A stretch of DNA of 64,000 nucleotides from CATOSD01 sp965226695 (GTDB lineage Bacteria > Chloroflexota > Dehalococcoidia > Lucifugimonadales > CATOSD01), in NCBI GenBank assembly GCA_965226695.1, contig OZ245405.1, positions 620,001-684,000 of the forward strand, written 5' to 3'. Both the position numbers and the translations under genes were made by a program. How positions within the stretch are numbered: the stretch's first letter is position 1; every line of letters starts with the position of its first letter. Shown one piece after another: positions 31,321-41,039 of this stretch. A model generated the notes under the pieces. That model saw only the letters and a list, made by a program, of their open reading frames with translations, had not been told where the DNA came from and searched no databases.

Positions 31321-33429
31321 ATGAGTGCACAAGAGGACGTCCTGCAGACTGTTTTGAGAGGCAGCAGGCACAGCCTTTCACTGTTCGATGAACGTGAAAT
31401 CGAGAGCCTGCGGGCCAGGTTGTTTACAAAGGTTATCAAGAGCAAGACCACCCCTTACGTGACGTGCATTGTGCGGGAGAAGGACGTTCGGCTGAAGCCC
31501 GAGGAGGTCGTGCGCCAACTCTATGCGGAAAGACTTATCGAGCGTTACAACTACCCGAAGAGCCGGCTGTCTTGTGAGCATCCAGTCAACTTTGGTCGGG
31601 AAGTCAAACGGGCCGACATCGTCATCTCCGACAAAGACCGGCCAGATTCAGCTTACATCGTAGTCGAGGTGAAAAAGCCCCGACTTCAGGACGGGAAGAG
31701 CCAACTCCGGTCATACTGCAACGCTACGGGGTCGCCTATAGGAGTGTGGACCAACGGCGAGCAGATTTCACACTACAATCGCAAGGACCCCAACTACTTC
31801 GAAGACATCAGTGATATTCCCAAGGCGAGCCAGAGCCTCGCGGACATACTCAACGAACGCTTTACCCTTAAAGGCCTGATTCTTAAGGACAAGCTGGCTA
31901 ATGAGCGCAAATCCCTGAAGGACGTCATCCTGGAACTGGAGGACGAGGTTCTCGCCAACGCGGGCGTTGATGTGTTCGAGGAAGTCTTCAAGTTAATCTT
32001 TACCAAGCTCTACGATGAGTCTCTCAGCCAGCAAGATAAGGTCATCATCAACCATTTTGTGCGTGGCGTGACTGATACCGCAGTCGCTGAGGACAGCGCA
32101 CTGTATCTCGGCGGGCAAAGCTACGAAGCGGTTAAGGCGGCGGTCAGCAGAGTTTCTGATGACCACTTCAGGGTGATGGAGTTCAGGAACACCGGCCAGA
32201 CCGATACCGAACTGAAGGGTAAGATTCAGTCGTTGTTCCAACGGGCCATAGAGAAGTGGCCGGGCGTGTTCCCCACGGGTTCGACGTTTGAGCTTGTCGA
32301 TAGTCACCTTGCTATCTGCGTGTCCGGATTGCAGGACGTGAAGCTGTTCAATTCCAACCTGCTGGTTGTCGACGAGGCCTTCGAGTACCTCGTAAACAAG
32401 TCAGCCAAGGGCGAAAAGGGTCAATACTTCACGCCGCGCCACGTAATCGACATGTGCGTCCAGATGCTGAACCCTAAGCCCGGCGAGTACATGATTGATA
32501 CGGCATCGGGGAGTTGCGGTTTCCCAGTGCACACAATGTTCAAGCTCACCGGGCATCTGTTCACAAACGCGGAATTCAGTGAAGCCGACAAAGAGCACGT
32601 GCGTAGGATCTTCGGAATAGATTTCGACGAAAAGACGGTGCGCGTTGCCAGAACATTAAATCTGATTGCAGGGGACGGTGAGTCCAACGTGCTGCACCTG
32701 AACACTCTTGATTACAAACGCTGGCCTGAGCAAACCGAGGATGTGAGTTGGACGCTGCACTACGGTGAAGGCTTCCTTAGACTGGAGGGATTGAGGAAAC
32801 GGACCGGCGACAACCGCCAGTTCAATTTTGACATTCTGATGGCGAATCCTCCCTTCGCTGGCGATATCAAGGAGAGTCGCATCCTGCACCAGTACGATCT
32901 TGCTCTCAATAAGAAAGGTGGGGCCAAGAGCAACGTTGGTCGGGACATCCTGTTCATCGAGCGCAACCTGGACTTTCTGAAGCCGGGTGGTCGAATGGCG
33001 ATCGTCCTCCCGCAGGGCCGCTTCAACAATACCACCGATAAGTACATCCGCGACTTCATAGCGGAGCGTGCACGAATTCTGGCAGTAGTCGGGTTGCACC
33101 GTAACACCTTCAAGCCACACACGGGCACCAAGACAAGCGTGCTGTTCCTGCAAAAGTGGAACGACGACCCGGTCCAAGGGCCGCTCTGTCCTCGGCAAGA
33201 CGACTACCCGATATTCTTCGCGGTTTCCGAAAAGGGCGGCAAGAACAACTCGGGTGAGTACGTCTATGTGACGGACGGGGCGGGCGACACTCAACTGGAC
33301 GGCGACGGTCACCTAATAGTCGACCATGACCTACACAACCATAACGGCAGACTGCCTGACGGCATCGCGGAGGCGTTCGTAGCGTGGGCCAAGTGCCAAG
33401 GGCTGTCGTTCTGGGAGAGAGAAGAGTGA
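31321..33429 (+). CDS. Restriction enzyme with N-terminal nuclease and N6-methylase domains
   Basis: 702 residues. About 80-180 contain KRADIVISDKDRPDSAYIVV then EVKKPRL, a PD-(D/E)xK nuclease pattern (D99, E116, K118) of the HSDR_N_2 type. The N6-adenine methylase follows: GQYFTPRHVIDMCVQML, motif I IDTASGSCGFPVHTMF (D393), and NPPFAGDI (N509 PPF). There is no helicase or ATPase. A specificity-type gene follows directly. This order (nuclease-methylase A subunit plus S subunit) matches type IIB BcgI-like enzymes rather than classical type I. Confidence 0.9.
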   Translation: MSAQEDVLQTVLRGSRHSLSLFDEREIESLRARLFTKVIKSKTTPYVTCIVREKDVRLKPEEVVRQLYAERLIERYNYPKSRLSCEHPVNFGREVKRADIVISDKDRPDSAYIVVEVKKPRLQDGKSQLRSYCNATGSPIGVWTNGEQISHYNRKDPNYFEDISDIPKASQSLADILNERFTLKGLILKDKLANERKSLKDVILELEDEVLANAGVDVFEEVFKLIFTKLYDESLSQQDKVIINHFVRGVTDTAVAEDSALYLGGQSYEAVKAAVSRVSDDHFRVMEFRNTGQTDTELKGKIQSLFQRAIEKWPGVFPTGSTFELVDSHLAICVSGLQDVKLFNSNLLVVDEAFEYLVNKSAKGEKGQYFTPRHVIDMCVQMLNPKPGEYMIDTASGSCGFPVHTMFKLTGHLFTNAEFSEADKEHVRRIFGIDFDEKTVRVARTLNLIAGDGESNVLHLNTLDYKRWPEQTEDVSWTLHYGEGFLRLEGLRKRTGDNRQFNFDILMANPPFAGDIKESRILHQYDLALNKKGGAKSNVGRDILFIERNLDFLKPGGRMAIVLPQGRFNNTTDKYIRDFIAERARILAVVGLHRNTFKPHTGTKTSVLFLQKWNDDPVQGPLCPRQDDYPIFFAVSEKGGKNNSGEYVYVTDGAGDTQLDGDGHLIVDHDLHNHNGRLPDGIAEAFVAWAKCQGLSFWEREE

Positions 33430-33459
33430 GAAGACCTAGATTCGGCAGTTGGGCCGAAT

Positions 33460-35014
33460 GTGAATTACACCACCGTTCGTTTGCAAGAAATACAGCAGTC
33501 GTTGTCTGGTGACCGCATTGATGCGGAGTTCTACGGCCAAAGCTACCTAGATACCGATAGGGTCATCAATGGAGTGGGTTTTAAGACGCTAGGTAGCATC
33601 ACGGATTGACGTGGGATATGTCGGCCCAATGGTGAGCGAATACTCAGAAAGCGGCATTTGGCTTGTGCAGACACAAAATGTAAGAGGTTTCTTCTTGGAT
33701 GGGTCAAACAGGACCCTAATCAATCCCTCGTTCCACAGCCAGTTGAACAAATCAAAGGTGCGAACAGGAAATATTCTGATTGCCAGGAGCGGCTCATTCG
33801 GCACCGCAAGCATCTATTTGGAACAGGCCGAGATCAATTCCTCGGACATAATAATCGTCGACACGGTGCCGCAGGAGGTTAATCGGTACTATCTACTTAC
33901 GTTCTTGAATTGCGCCTATGGCACTAATCAGATTTTGAGATATGCAAGTGGAGGATTGCAAGGACATGTGAATCTGACCATCTTGGCGAATCTGAAGGTA
34001 CCGATTCTGAGTGACACCATTCAGAAGAGCATTGAATCTACTATCCTGAGAAGTCATTTGTGGCTGAAAGAGGCAGATCGAATGACTCAACAAGCGCAAT
34101 TGATACTGCTGTCCGAGATTGGGCTTGCCGACCGGCATCCCAAACGTCAGCCTGAATCTGTCCGTAGATTCTCGGACGTCTTAAGCGCGGGGCGCATCGA
34201 CGCTGAGTATTATCAGCCCATATACGATGAAATTGTGGATGCTATCAGAGGCTACGCGGGCGGGTGGGACACGCTGGGCAATCTGGTTCGCCCGAAAGAT
34301 TGGAACTTCGAGCCAGACGACACTGCAGTCTACAAATACATTGAACTTGCTAACATCGGCGACAAAGGTGAAGTATTCGATTGTACGACAGCGTTCGGCG
34401 TAGACTTGCCAAGCCGTGCGAGGCGCAGGGTGACGACGGGTGATGTAATCGTTTCATCCGTCGAAGGTTCACTCGGCAGCATTGCGTTGATAGATGGCGA
34501 ATATGACGGCGCGCTTTGTTCAACCGGCTTTCACGTTGTAGATTCACAGACGTTCAACTCAGAGACCCTAATGGTTCTGCTGAAAAGCACTGCTGGCCAG
34601 TTGCAGCTCAAACGGGGATGCAATGGCACAATCCTCACAGCCATTAGCCGAGGCGAGCTCCTGAAGGTCGTGCTTCCGAAGGTGTCAAATGAAGCGCAAG
34701 ACGAAGTCCAGCGCATGGTCAAGGAATCGGCGGCGTTACGGCGACAATCGCGCGAACTGCTGGATCAAGCCAAGCGAGCAGTCGAAATCGCGATAGAGCA
34801 GGACGAACGGACCGCCATTGAATGGTTGGACCGCGCGCTCGCCCAAGATGAAGCCAACGGTCCTGCCAAGCGGGGGTTCAACAACGAAGCCATCGATAGA
34901 TTGGTGGCGTTGCGGCAAGAGATATTCGGTGGCAAGCCGCTGCCCGGCAACTCGGCAGACTTTATCCGCGAGGCCCGAGAGGAGCGGAGCAAGCAAATGG
35001 ACAATTGGCGGTGA
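33460..35014 (+). pseudogene. Restriction specificity subunit (HsdS-like), frameshifted
   Basis: From a GTG at 33460, SLSGDRIDAEFYGQSYLD and FKTLGSITD run into TGA at 33607. One base later the frame +1 continues DVGYVGPMVSEYSESGIW and QTQNVRGFFLDGS through to TKV-like conserved regions and a second target-recognition domain (VRRFSDVLSAGRIDAEYYQ, NRSFG-like). Deleting one T at 33606-33607 joins them as one protein of about 515 residues with two TRDs, as expected for HsdS, which determines the recognised DNA sequence. Either a pseudogene or a sequencing indel. Confidence 0.8.
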
Positions 35015-35456
35015 ATGGGCTCGTCGTGGTCGATGCGAGCGTGGCCGTCAAGTGGCTGATCGAAGAAGAGGACTCCGACAGGGCCATCTCGCTCGCGCGG
35101 GTTTGGGCCAATGACGGTGTTCAGCCAGTTGCGCCTTACTTGATGCCTTATGAGGTATCAAATGCTCTTCACCGTCGGGTGACTCTGCAGGGGAAATGGC
35201 GGTAGATGAAGCGGCAAGCCTCATGGACCAGTTGAGTTCCATGGACGTTGAGTTGCATCATCCGCGCAATCTGCAAGGCAGGGCCTTGCGTCTGGCTAGC
35301 CAGCTGGGGCAGCGTATGGCCTACGACGCCCACTACCTCGCGCTGGCCGATGCGGTCGGCTGCGAGTTGTGGACCGCCGACCGCCAATTCTACCGGGCGG
35401 CCCGCCCGACTGCCCGCAACATCCGCTGGATACGGGAGTACGCCGCAACCGGATAG
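35011..35456 (+). pseudogene. PIN-domain toxin (VapC-like), frameshifted
   Basis: The first frame from GTG at 35011 gives VVVDASVAVKWLIEEEDSDR and PYLMPYEVSNALHRRV, then a stop at 35203-35205. A second frame from 35196 gives EAASLMDQLSSMDVELH, AYDAHYLALADAVGCELWTA and DRQFYRAAR. Together they form one PIN RNase of about 148 residues with the usual Asp residues (D in VDAS, E in YEVSNAL, D in AYDAHY and TADRQF). A single missing G in the run CAGGGGAAATGG restores it. It overlaps the specificity gene stop (GTGA). No VapB antitoxin gene is seen. Confidence 0.8.
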
Positions 35457-35543
35457 TGGTACGGCTCGCTCGCGCAACTACTCTTGCGCCTGTCCGTGAT
35501 TGGCGGACTGGCGATTGCGAAAGGACAAAAGGTGACACTCCCC

Positions 35544-36296
35544 ATGAAACTGCAAGGCAAGACCGCGCTGGTGACCGGCTCCGGCCGCAACATCGGGCGC
35601 GCCACCGTGCTCGCTATGGCGGCGGAGGGCGCGAACGTGGTGGTGAACGCGCGAACGAATCAGGCGGAGGCGGACTCCGTGGCCGAGGAGGCGCGTGCGC
35701 TCGGCGTGGGCGCCATCAGCGTGCTGGCGGACGTGGCGGACAGGGCGCAGGTCGAGGCGATGGCGGCGCGGGCGCTCGACGAGTTCGGCCGCATCGACGT
35801 GCTGGTGAGCAACGCGGCAATACGCCCGCACAAGCCGTTCCTCGAGGTCACATACGAGGACTGGCGGCGCGTGGTGGGCGTGGTGCTGGAGGGCGCGTTC
35901 TTCTGCGCCCAGGCCGTTCTGCCGTCCATGCTGGAGAACGGCGGCGGACGCATCGTCTTCATAAGCGGCGACGGCGCGTTCGCGGGGTCCGCAACGCGCG
36001 CCCACGTGTCCGCGCCCAAGATGGGGCTTTCGGGGCTGGCGCGCGGTCTGGCGTCCGAGTTCGCCGGCCAGGGTATCACGGTCAACGTCGTATCCCCGGG
36101 CGCGATCGACACGACGCGCGACCTGTCGTGGTACCCTGGCGGCGCGAACCCAAGCGCCGGCGCGAGCCGTATCCCCGTACAGCGACTCGGCAAACCCGAG
36201 GAGATCGCCGCGACCTGCCTGTTCCTCGCGTCCGAGGAGGGCGGCTTCATCACCGGCCAGACGATCCACGTAAACGGCGGCGCGGGGTATTTTTAG
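35544..36296 (+). CDS. Short-chain dehydrogenase/reductase
   Basis: 250 residues from the ATG at 35544 (AAAAGGTGA upstream). KTALVTGSGRNIGRATVLAM is the NAD(P)-binding Gly motif. Catalytic residues: S in FISGDGAFAG, but the usual Tyr-x3-Lys region reads THVSAPKMGLSG, so Tyr is replaced (H-V-S-A-P-K). This is an FabG-like subgroup with atypical active site, so activity could differ. Ends GGAGYF. Substrate unknown. Confidence 0.88.
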   Translation: MKLQGKTALVTGSGRNIGRATVLAMAAEGANVVVNARTNQAEADSVAEEARALGVGAISVLADVADRAQVEAMAARALDEFGRIDVLVSNAAIRPHKPFLEVTYEDWRRVVGVVLEGAFFCAQAVLPSMLENGGGRIVFISGDGAFAGSATRAHVSAPKMGLSGLARGLASEFAGQGITVNVVSPGAIDTTRDLSWYPGGANPSAGASRIPVQRLGKPEEIAATCLFLASEEGGFITGQTIHVNGGAGYF

Positions 36297-36300
36297 CATT

Positions 36301-36340
36301 CAGTTGTCAGTAGTCAGTTATCAGTCATTAGTTGTCGGTC
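36301..36340. repeat. CAGTNNTCAGT-type simple repeat
   Basis: CAGTTGTCAGTAGTCAGTTA and following TCAGTCATTAGTTGTCGG. A second relative occurs at 43207-43240. A known class of short intergenic repeat. Confidence 0.65.
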
Positions 36341-36381
36341 GTCGGATTCGCTGTTGGAAAGGGCGTTGAGGCATACACACT

Positions 36382-39300
36382 ATGTCTGCCAAGTTTTTCG
36401 ATAAGCCTATTCTCAATTCTCCTTATGATCCTCCAACCCGGCACTGGGAGTTGGTCGATGGCGTTCCAACGGACAACAGACTCGATGGGCGACGGCCATC
36501 TAAGTATGTCACTCCCGTGCCGCCAGCCCGCCGACAGGATGCGGCGCAGAGAGCAATGGCGCTGGGAGTTCCCGAACTCTCTGACGAGGAGCAAGAGTAC
36601 GATCCTACCCCAATCATCAACGAGATTCGCCGCCGGGTAGATGCCTGGAGGAGTCTTCCAAACCCGAACCAGTGGGGAGTGACGCCAGAAACTGCCCAAC
36701 TGCTTCAGCACTGGCGAAACTACGATTTTCCGGGAGTCCGGCCATTGTTCTGCCAGATAGAGGCGGCCGAAACGGTAATCTGGCTGTCTGAAGTGGCAGG
36801 CTTGCTTCAAGAGGGCGCTCCACGGGCGGAGTATCGGGGCACATACCAGCACATCAGGGCATCCAATGCGCACTCAAACCCCGAACTGCTACGGATCGCC
36901 TTGAAGATGGCGACCGGCGCGGGCAAGACCACCGTGATGGCTATGCTCATCGCGTGGCAGACCATAAACGCCGTTCGCTATCCGAGTCGACAGAACTTCA
37001 CCAAGGGCTTTCTGATAGTGACTCCGGGCATCACCATTCGCGACAGGCTGCGCTCTCTGAATCCCCACGACGCGGATAACTACTACAAGCATCGCAACCT
37101 TGTACCCCAAGACATGCTGGGCGCCGTGAGACAGGCGCGAATCGTAATCACAAACTACCACGCGTTTCGATTGCGCGAGAGGGAAAGGATTGCATCGAAC
37201 ACCCGGCGTTTGCTGCAAGGGAAGGGCAATGAGCCGCTGAACACTCTTGAGAGCGAAGGCCAGATGATTCGCCGAGTCATGCCCGAGCTGATGGGATTGA
37301 GGAACATTCTGGTGTTGAACGACGAGGCCCATCACTGCTATCGGGAGCGACCCGCCAAGGCCTCCGAAGAGAGCAAGATCGAAGTGGAAGAAAAGGCGGA
37401 AGCTGAGAAGAACAGCGAGGCTGCGCGCGTTTGGATATCCGGCTTGGAGGCGGTCAAGCGTGAGATTGGCGTGCGCTGTGTTCTGGATCTGTCGGCGACT
37501 CCGTTCTTCCTGCGCGGCTCCGGCTACCCGGAGGGAACGCTGTTTGGGTGGACGGTCAGCGACTTTTCGCTGATGGACGCCATCGAGTCGGGGATTGTGA
37601 AGGTGCCGCGCGTGCCTGTGGCGGACAACCTCGTCAGCGCGGGCGGACCGGTGTACCGCAACCTGTGGGAGCACGTCGGCAAGAAGCTGCCACGTGCAGG
37701 GCGCAAGTCCGCAGGCGCCCTTGATCCTCGAAGCCTGCCTACGGAACTCGTTTCGGCGCTGGAGTCGCTCTACGGACACTACGAAAAGACGTACAAGCTT
37801 TGGAACGAAAGAGACATCGGCCTGCCGCCTGTGTTCATCGTAGTGTGCAACAACACCGCCACATCGAAGTTAGTCTATGATTTCGTGTCTGGATTTGAGA
37901 GCAAAGACGATAACGACAGCCATCGGGCGGAGTATCTTGGGAAATTCGAACTGTTCTCGAACTACAGCAGCGACGGCAGTCGAAGGGCGCTGCCGAGAAC
38001 GCTCCTCATCGACAGCGAGCAACTCGAGTCGGGTGACGCCTTGTCGAAGGACTTCCGGACGATGGCCGCGGACGCGATCAATCGATTCCGCCGCGAGCGT
38101 TTCCAGCGCGAAGGCTTTGGCTCCGGGGACACTGTCTCCGACCAGGAACTGTTGCGCGAGGTGATGAACAGCGTCGGCAAGCTCGGCCAACTCGGTGAGG
38201 GAATCCGTTGCGTCGTGTCAGTCTCGATGCTCACGGAAGGCTGGGACGCCAACACCGTGACGCACATATTGGGCGTGCGCGCTTTTGGAACGCAGCTCCT
38301 GTGTGAACAGGTGGTAGGGCGGGCGCTGCGCCGCCAGTCGTACGACCTGAACGAGAAGGGCCGATTCGACGTCGAGTACGCCGACGTCCTGGGCATCCCG
38401 TTCGACTTTACTGCCGCGCCCGCGGTCGCGCCGCCCAAGTCACCCAAGCGTACCGTGCGCGTCCACGCCGTCGGCCCCGAGCGTGACGGCCTGGAAATCG
38501 TCACCCCCAGGGTGGTCGGCTATCGCGTGGAGCTTCCCGGCGAGCGTGTGTTCGCGGACTTCGACGAGGATTCGACACTCGTACTCACTCCTGAGCTGGT
38601 CGGGCCCACTCGGACCACCAACCAGGGCATCATCGGCCAGGCGGTGGAACTCAGACCGGAACACCTGAAGGACACAAGGCGGCAGCGGATTGTCTTCGAG
38701 CTCGCCAAGCACGTGCTTGAGACACGTCTTCGCGAACCCGGAGAGTCGCCAAGGATGCACCTGTTCCAGCAGGTGCGAAACATCGCCGGCGAGTGGTTCG
38801 ACGACTACCTCAAGTGCATTGGCGACACCTATCCCGCCCAGTTGTTGTACCGAGAGATGGCGGACATGGCAGCAGAGCGCATCAAGCGCGCCATCGACAC
38901 CGCATCGCAACGGCTGAATCCGGACAGCGCAAGCGTCATAAAGGCGGTAATCGATTCTTACACACCTACAGCCTCAACCCGTTTCGTCAACTTCACCACG
39001 TCCAGAGAGCCGCGCTGGCAGACGCGCCCGGACAGGTGTCACGTCAACTGGGCCATATGCGACGGGGAGTGGGAGGTAGATCTCTGCCGCATCCTTGAGA
39101 CGCATCCCCGCGTCATCTCCTACGTGAGGAACGTGGGGATGGGGTTCGAGATCCCCTACAACTCCGGTTCCCAACACAGGCGGTATCTGCCCGATTTCAT
39201 AGTGCGTATCGACGATGGGAAGGGCCCTGATGATCCCCTGAACCTGATACTGGAAGTCAAGGGCTATCGGCATGAGGACGTGAAGGACAAGTCGGGCACT

Positions 39301-39552
39301 ATGCGTACCCACTGGATTCCGGGCGTCAACAACCTGGCAGTTTACGGCCGCTGGGCGTTCCACGAGTTCGCCCCATCGGTGTACGAGATGCAGGAGGAGT
39401 TCAATTCGCTTGTCATGCAGGCGATGAGCCGGTATTACAGTACGCTTGACTTCAAGGAGCTTCTGGCGGCAGCGCCGTTGGAGGGCATCGACCTGACCCG
39501 GCCAAGGGCATTCCGCGAGACATCGATGAACAACGCTCCTGACCGGTCTTGA
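36382..39552 (+). CDS. Large helicase-nuclease restriction subunit (Res-like, BPTD_3080-type)
   Basis: 1056 residues. DEAD/DEAH helicase core: Walker A KMATGAGKTTVMAMLIAW (about 174), VLNDEAHHCYR (DEAH, about 313), LDLSATPFF, and motif VI QVVGRALRRQSYDL (about 641). The C-terminal nuclease holds RRYLPDFIVRIDDG (D938) and ILEVKGYRHEDVK (E958, K960), a PD-(D/E)xK site. Such restriction subunits are normally paired with a large methyltransferase for recognition. Here the partner survives only as a remnant at 41834. Start AT 36382 has a weak ribosome site. Confidence 0.9.
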   Translation: MSAKFFDKPILNSPYDPPTRHWELVDGVPTDNRLDGRRPSKYVTPVPPARRQDAAQRAMALGVPELSDEEQEYDPTPIINEIRRRVDAWRSLPNPNQWGVTPETAQLLQHWRNYDFPGVRPLFCQIEAAETVIWLSEVAGLLQEGAPRAEYRGTYQHIRASNAHSNPELLRIALKMATGAGKTTVMAMLIAWQTINAVRYPSRQNFTKGFLIVTPGITIRDRLRSLNPHDADNYYKHRNLVPQDMLGAVRQARIVITNYHAFRLRERERIASNTRRLLQGKGNEPLNTLESEGQMIRRVMPELMGLRNILVLNDEAHHCYRERPAKASEESKIEVEEKAEAEKNSEAARVWISGLEAVKREIGVRCVLDLSATPFFLRGSGYPEGTLFGWTVSDFSLMDAIESGIVKVPRVPVADNLVSAGGPVYRNLWEHVGKKLPRAGRKSAGALDPRSLPTELVSALESLYGHYEKTYKLWNERDIGLPPVFIVVCNNTATSKLVYDFVSGFESKDDNDSHRAEYLGKFELFSNYSSDGSRRALPRTLLIDSEQLESGDALSKDFRTMAADAINRFRRERFQREGFGSGDTVSDQELLREVMNSVGKLGQLGEGIRCVVSVSMLTEGWDANTVTHILGVRAFGTQLLCEQVVGRALRRQSYDLNEKGRFDVEYADVLGIPFDFTAAPAVAPPKSPKRTVRVHAVGPERDGLEIVTPRVVGYRVELPGERVFADFDEDSTLVLTPELVGPTRTTNQGIIGQAVELRPEHLKDTRRQRIVFELAKHVLETRLREPGESPRMHLFQQVRNIAGEWFDDYLKCIGDTYPAQLLYREMADMAAERIKRAIDTASQRLNPDSASVIKAVIDSYTPTASTRFVNFTTSREPRWQTRPDRCHVNWAICDGEWEVDLCRILETHPRVISYVRNVGMGFEIPYNSGSQHRRYLPDFIVRIDDGKGPDDPLNLILEVKGYRHEDVKDKSGTMRTHWIPGVNNLAVYGRWAFHEFAPSVYEMQEEFNSLVMQAMSRYYSTLDFKELLAAAPLEGIDLTRPRAFRETSMNNAPDRS

Positions 39553-39576
39553 CGCCGAAAACTGGTAAACTATACT
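39549..39576 (+). promoter_or_regulatory. Promoter for the small-gene run after the Res-like gene
   Basis: TTGACG (39549-39554, overlapping the Res-like stop), 16-base spacer, TATACT (39571-39576). Serves the gene starting at 39643. Confidence 0.6.
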
Positions 39577-39642
39577 GATAACCCAGTAGTGCGCCTTGCG
39601 CGCCAGCCCGTTGTTGACGTGAGCATGGGAAAGGAGGACACC

Positions 39643-39936
39643 ATGACTACACTCGACAGCCAGATTGCAGCTTACGAAACGATGCGCGATGTCCTGGAGA
39701 CCGACCACTTCGGTCAGTGGGTCATCTTTAACGGCGGGCAGCTTATAGGCACCGATGAGTCGTTCCAAGACGCCGCCGAGGATGTGGTGCGGCGCTTCGG
39801 ACGTGGTCCGTATCTTATCAGGCAGATGGGAGGCTCGCCCATGAGGTTGACGCCTACCATTCGGCGTTTGCCGGTCGCTGCCAGATACGGTGAAGTTGTT
39901 CAGATCACACAGGAGCTTCGCCAGACCTACAGTTAG
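39643..39936 (+). CDS. Small protein resembling DUF5678
   Basis: 97 residues; AAAGGAGG precedes the ATG at 39643. TLDSQIAAYETMRDVLETDH then FGQWVIFNGGQLIGTDESFQ DAAEDVV and GRGPYLIRQMGG follow the pattern of DUF5678-type proteins that often accompany retroviral-type aspartyl or toxin partners. After it, in the same frame, comes the next entry beyond a TAG. Function unknown. Confidence 0.55.
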   Translation: MTTLDSQIAAYETMRDVLETDHFGQWVIFNGGQLIGTDESFQDAAEDVVRRFGRGPYLIRQMGGSPMRLTPTIRRLPVAARYGEVVQITQELRQTYS

Positions 39937-40269
39937 CGAATTGACGAATTGCGCGAATATGGCATGGAAGACGGCATCTCGCTTGACGCGGCTTCCGAGA
40001 TGGGTCTCTGGACGTTTATTGAGTACTCGAGCTTTACCCGCCGGGCTGGGTTGGCGATGATGGACAACGGGAATCTACGCGCCGTGTGGACGGGCGAAGA
40101 CTCCAGCCATCTGGCTCTCCACTTTCTAGGCGGCCAACTGGTACGCTATGTCATCTTCAAGCGCCGTGCGGGAAGCAAGCACACGTCCCGCGTCGCAGGC
40201 ACAGACACCATTGAGGGGATCCAGAAGCAGGTTCAAGCGTTCCAACTGGAAGAACTGGTGAGAGGCTAA
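39937..40269 (+). pseudogene. Fragment related to the 55712 gene
   Basis: Directly after the TAG at 39934-39936 and in the same frame the sequence reads RIDELREYGMEDGISLDAAS, then LWTFIEYSSFTRRAGLAMM, DNGNLRAVWTG, LVRYVIFKRRAGSKHTSRVA and ending FQLEELVRG. The same series occurs in the last 110 residues of the protein at 55712-56434 (DFWTFERSPEFTRPAGLALM, ENGNLRAVWKGN, VNYVIFKQRLGAEQISRVAG). Homology even continues back through the stop codon. Thus the 5' part was lost or replaced. A TTG at 39949 or ATG at 39964 could still give a short product. Confidence 0.65.
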
Positions 40270-40294
40270 CGGATACGAAAAAGAGCAAGCGAAA

Positions 40295-40483
40295 ATGAGG
40301 GTGATAGCGGGCGCAACCCCCATCATCTGGGCGATATTGGCCGCGGCTTGCTATGGATTGCTAAGGCAGGCTTTCGGTTCATCCGAACTGGACTCAGCAG
40401 TTGCATGGATGAGCTTCATTGTGGCAGCTGTGCCAGTAGCCGGACTGTGGGTTTGGTTGGTAAAGGAATCGCTGTTCAAGTAG
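40295..40483 (+). CDS. Small two-helix membrane protein
   Basis: 62 residues: IIWAILAAACYGLLRQAF and MSFIVAAVPVAGLWVWLV form two hydrophobic segments joined by a short acidic loop (GSSELDSAVA). Lies 25 bases after the preceding fragment on the same strand. A holin-like or toxin-type membrane peptide is possible but not shown. Confidence 0.5.
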   Translation: MRVIAGATPIIWAILAAACYGLLRQAFGSSELDSAVAWMSFIVAAVPVAGLWVWLVKESLFK

Positions 40484-40565
40484 ATTAGCATCGTAATTAG
40501 AAGGTCGGCAGGGAAGCTTGCGCGGTCTTCGCGCATCAGACGGCCGGATATGTCCCAGGGTACGC

Positions 40566-41039
40566 ATGACCACCAGACTCTACACGGATGACCAGATTGC
40601 TGAGTTGCAGTCTATGCCCAAGCGTGTGACTAATCCCCGCGCCCGCTGGAGCGACAAACCGGGACACCGCCAGCGCAACTTTCAGCTGACGGGGCTCGAG
40701 GATGAGTCTCGCCGGTTCCAGATCTACCTGCGCCAGAACGAGGCAGACGTGAATGACTTCTCCTGCGGAATTGCGTACCTCCCGATAGGCGGTAATCGAT
40801 TGACCCTCGCCCGCTACAACGGACCGAGTCACATCCACCGCGACATCCGATACCGCGCGCACATTCATCGCGCCACGGCGAAGGCCATCGCAGAAGGGCG
40901 GAAGCCGGAATCCGAGGCCGACGAAACCGACCGATACACAACTCTCAACGGCGCCTTCAGATGTCTGGTCGACGACTTCCAGGTCCAAGGCATAACCCCT
41001 CCAGAACACGACCGGCCAAGGCTGTTCCATGACTCTTGA
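40566..41039 (+). CDS. Small protein of the DUF1828-partner type (possibly DUF6978)
   Basis: 157 residues from ATG 40566. LYTDDQIAELQSMPKRVTNP at the N-terminus and RRFQIYLRQNEADVNDFSCG then LTLARYNGPSHIH and RYRAHIHRAT follow the layout of the small proteins that sit directly before DUF1828 genes in phages and genomic islands. It overlaps the next gene by 11 bases, indicating translational coupling. His-rich middle may bind a ligand or metal. Biological role unknown. Confidence 0.55.
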   Translation: MTTRLYTDDQIAELQSMPKRVTNPRARWSDKPGHRQRNFQLTGLEDESRRFQIYLRQNEADVNDFSCGIAYLPIGGNRLTLARYNGPSHIHRDIRYRAHIHRATAKAIAEGRKPESEADETDRYTTLNGAFRCLVDDFQVQGITPPEHDRPRLFHDS

